8,059 nucleotides of DNA from positions 30,543 through 38,601 of the forward strand of contig NZXJ01000025.1 of the NCBI GenBank assembly GCA_002701945.1, read 5' to 3'. Shown piece after piece: positions 7,598-8,059 of the stretch. The notes beneath the pieces were generated by a model, which worked only from the letters and a program-made list of their open reading frames with translations, was not told where the DNA came from and ran no database searches. Numbering within the stretch: position 1 is the stretch's first letter; each line of letters starts with the position of its first letter. Origin of the DNA: Fidelibacterota bacterium. Its GTDB lineage: Bacteria > Fidelibacterota > Marinisomatia > Marinisomatales > TCS55. The translations under genes and the position numbers were made by a program.

Positions 7598-8059
7598 AGG
7601 CCCTAATACAATTGCAATTTTACCTTCTTTGTAGACTGTATTTCCTAGCAACTCACCTTCAAGTTGATACAGATATAATCCACTAGCTACTTTTAATCCT
7701 TCATAATTTCTTAAATCCCATGAAAGAGTACCTTCTTCATCATATACTTCATTATTTCCTACAACTCCATCCTTTACTAAAGTAGTAATCCATTCTCCAG
7801 CAACATTAAAAATTCTTATAGTACAAGAAGCAGGAAGATGACGAAAATCAATATGTTGGTTAAATCGATTTTGATCCCATAAAGCTCGAACGATATATGG
7901 GTTAGGAACTACTTTTATTTCGCTTAATGAAGCTCGACTAATTGTATCAAGCATATTTACAGTATAAAATGTGAATTTATCATTTACAGTTAAAGGTCTA
8001 GATGTCTTAATAAATAGTGTGTCAGGAGTTTCAGCATTTGGTCCATCTGGATACGATAA
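7595..8059 (-). CDS. C-terminal end of a large secreted protein with VPNPY/FlgD-Ig-like terminal module (5' end cut by window)
   Basis: The first in-window ATG is at 7954, but the frame stays open without a stop to the right edge and the 35 codons before that ATG read as ordinary protein (KTSRPLTVNDKFTFYTVN). The gene therefore starts outside the window, and the visible part is 154 residues plus stop. The end is a module opening VVPNPYIVRALWDQ (from about 7909), followed by FRHLPASCTIRIFNVAGEW, LSWDLRNYEGLKVASGLYLYQLEG and GKIAIVLGP. This is the FlgD-Ig-like fold related to T9SS sorting domains, but in the VPNPY form rather than YPNPFNP. Such modules typically end very large secreted proteins in FCB bacteria, often next to PorV-like genes, as here. 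The function of the missing N-terminal part is unknown. One cysteine is visible. Overlap with the next gene indicates co-translation. Confidence 0.82.
   Translation of the reverse strand, partial: LSYPDGPNAETPDTLFIKTSRPLTVNDKFTFYTVNMLDTISRASLSEIKVVPNPYIVRALWDQNRFNQHIDFRHLPASCTIRIFNVAGEWITTLVKDGVVGNNEVYDEEGTLSWDLRNYEGLKVASGLYLYQLEGELLGNTVYKEGKIAIVLGP

Noticed and set aside
7595..7954. A separate 119-residue gene starting at the ATG at 7954
   Set aside because: The frame continues upstream without a stop to the window edge and reads as protein typical of these large cargos. A 119-residue protein would also lack a signal peptide, so the ATG is an internal Met.

Overview
The window is a stretch of an AT-rich bacterial genome (about two thirds A+T by eye) in which every supportable gene lies on the minus strand, so transcription runs from right to left. 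It holds five genes, two of them cut by the window edges: a large secreted protein (C-terminal part only), a PorV/PorQ-like outer-membrane protein, two large secreted proteins with type IX secretion (T9SS) sorting domains, and a smaller secreted protein whose sorting domain is cut off at the left edge. I see no RNA gene, insertion sequence, CRISPR array or integrase. No gene-free stretch is longer than 92 bases.

The organism is most likely a member of the FCB superphylum. Two genes end in YPNPFNP-type sorting domains and a third runs off the window at the start of one. The right-edge gene has the related VPNPY-type terminal module, and a PorV-like barrel sits among them. This mix, with high A+T, is what I associate with Candidatus Marinimicrobia (SAR406), Ignavibacteriota, Calditrichota and relatives. 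Phylum assignment is an inference; Marinimicrobia is my first guess.

Layout in transcription order. (1) 8059-7595: 3' end of a large secreted or surface protein ending in a VPNPY/FlgD-Ig-like module. (2) 7595-6555: PorV/PorQ-like protein, whose start codon overlaps the upstream stop by one base (TAATG). (3) 6518-3918: 866-residue secreted protein with an unrecognised N-terminal region, an Ig-like region, a GATase1-like Rossmann region, another Ig-like region and a sorting domain. (4) 3825-775: 1016-residue putative secreted zinc metalloprotease (HELHH) of the MXAN_6640-like type, with Ig-like, GATase1-like and sorting domains. (5) 707-1: secreted protein with a cohesin-like beta-sandwich, cut just inside its sorting domain.

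The gaps are 36, 92 and 67 bases with no convincing terminator, so a single operon is plausible. The 92-base spacer before the protease holds a perfect 14-bp palindrome and an 8-bp inverted repeat, and is the best candidate for separate control. The working picture is an envelope and secretion cluster: a PorV-like shuttle or surface-attachment protein and several cargos exported through T9SS. No substrate can be named from the sequence. I did not find a clearly new system. The most distinctive points are the pairing of catalytically degenerate GATase1-like domains in adjacent cargos and the repeated four-cysteine pattern in all three secreted proteins.
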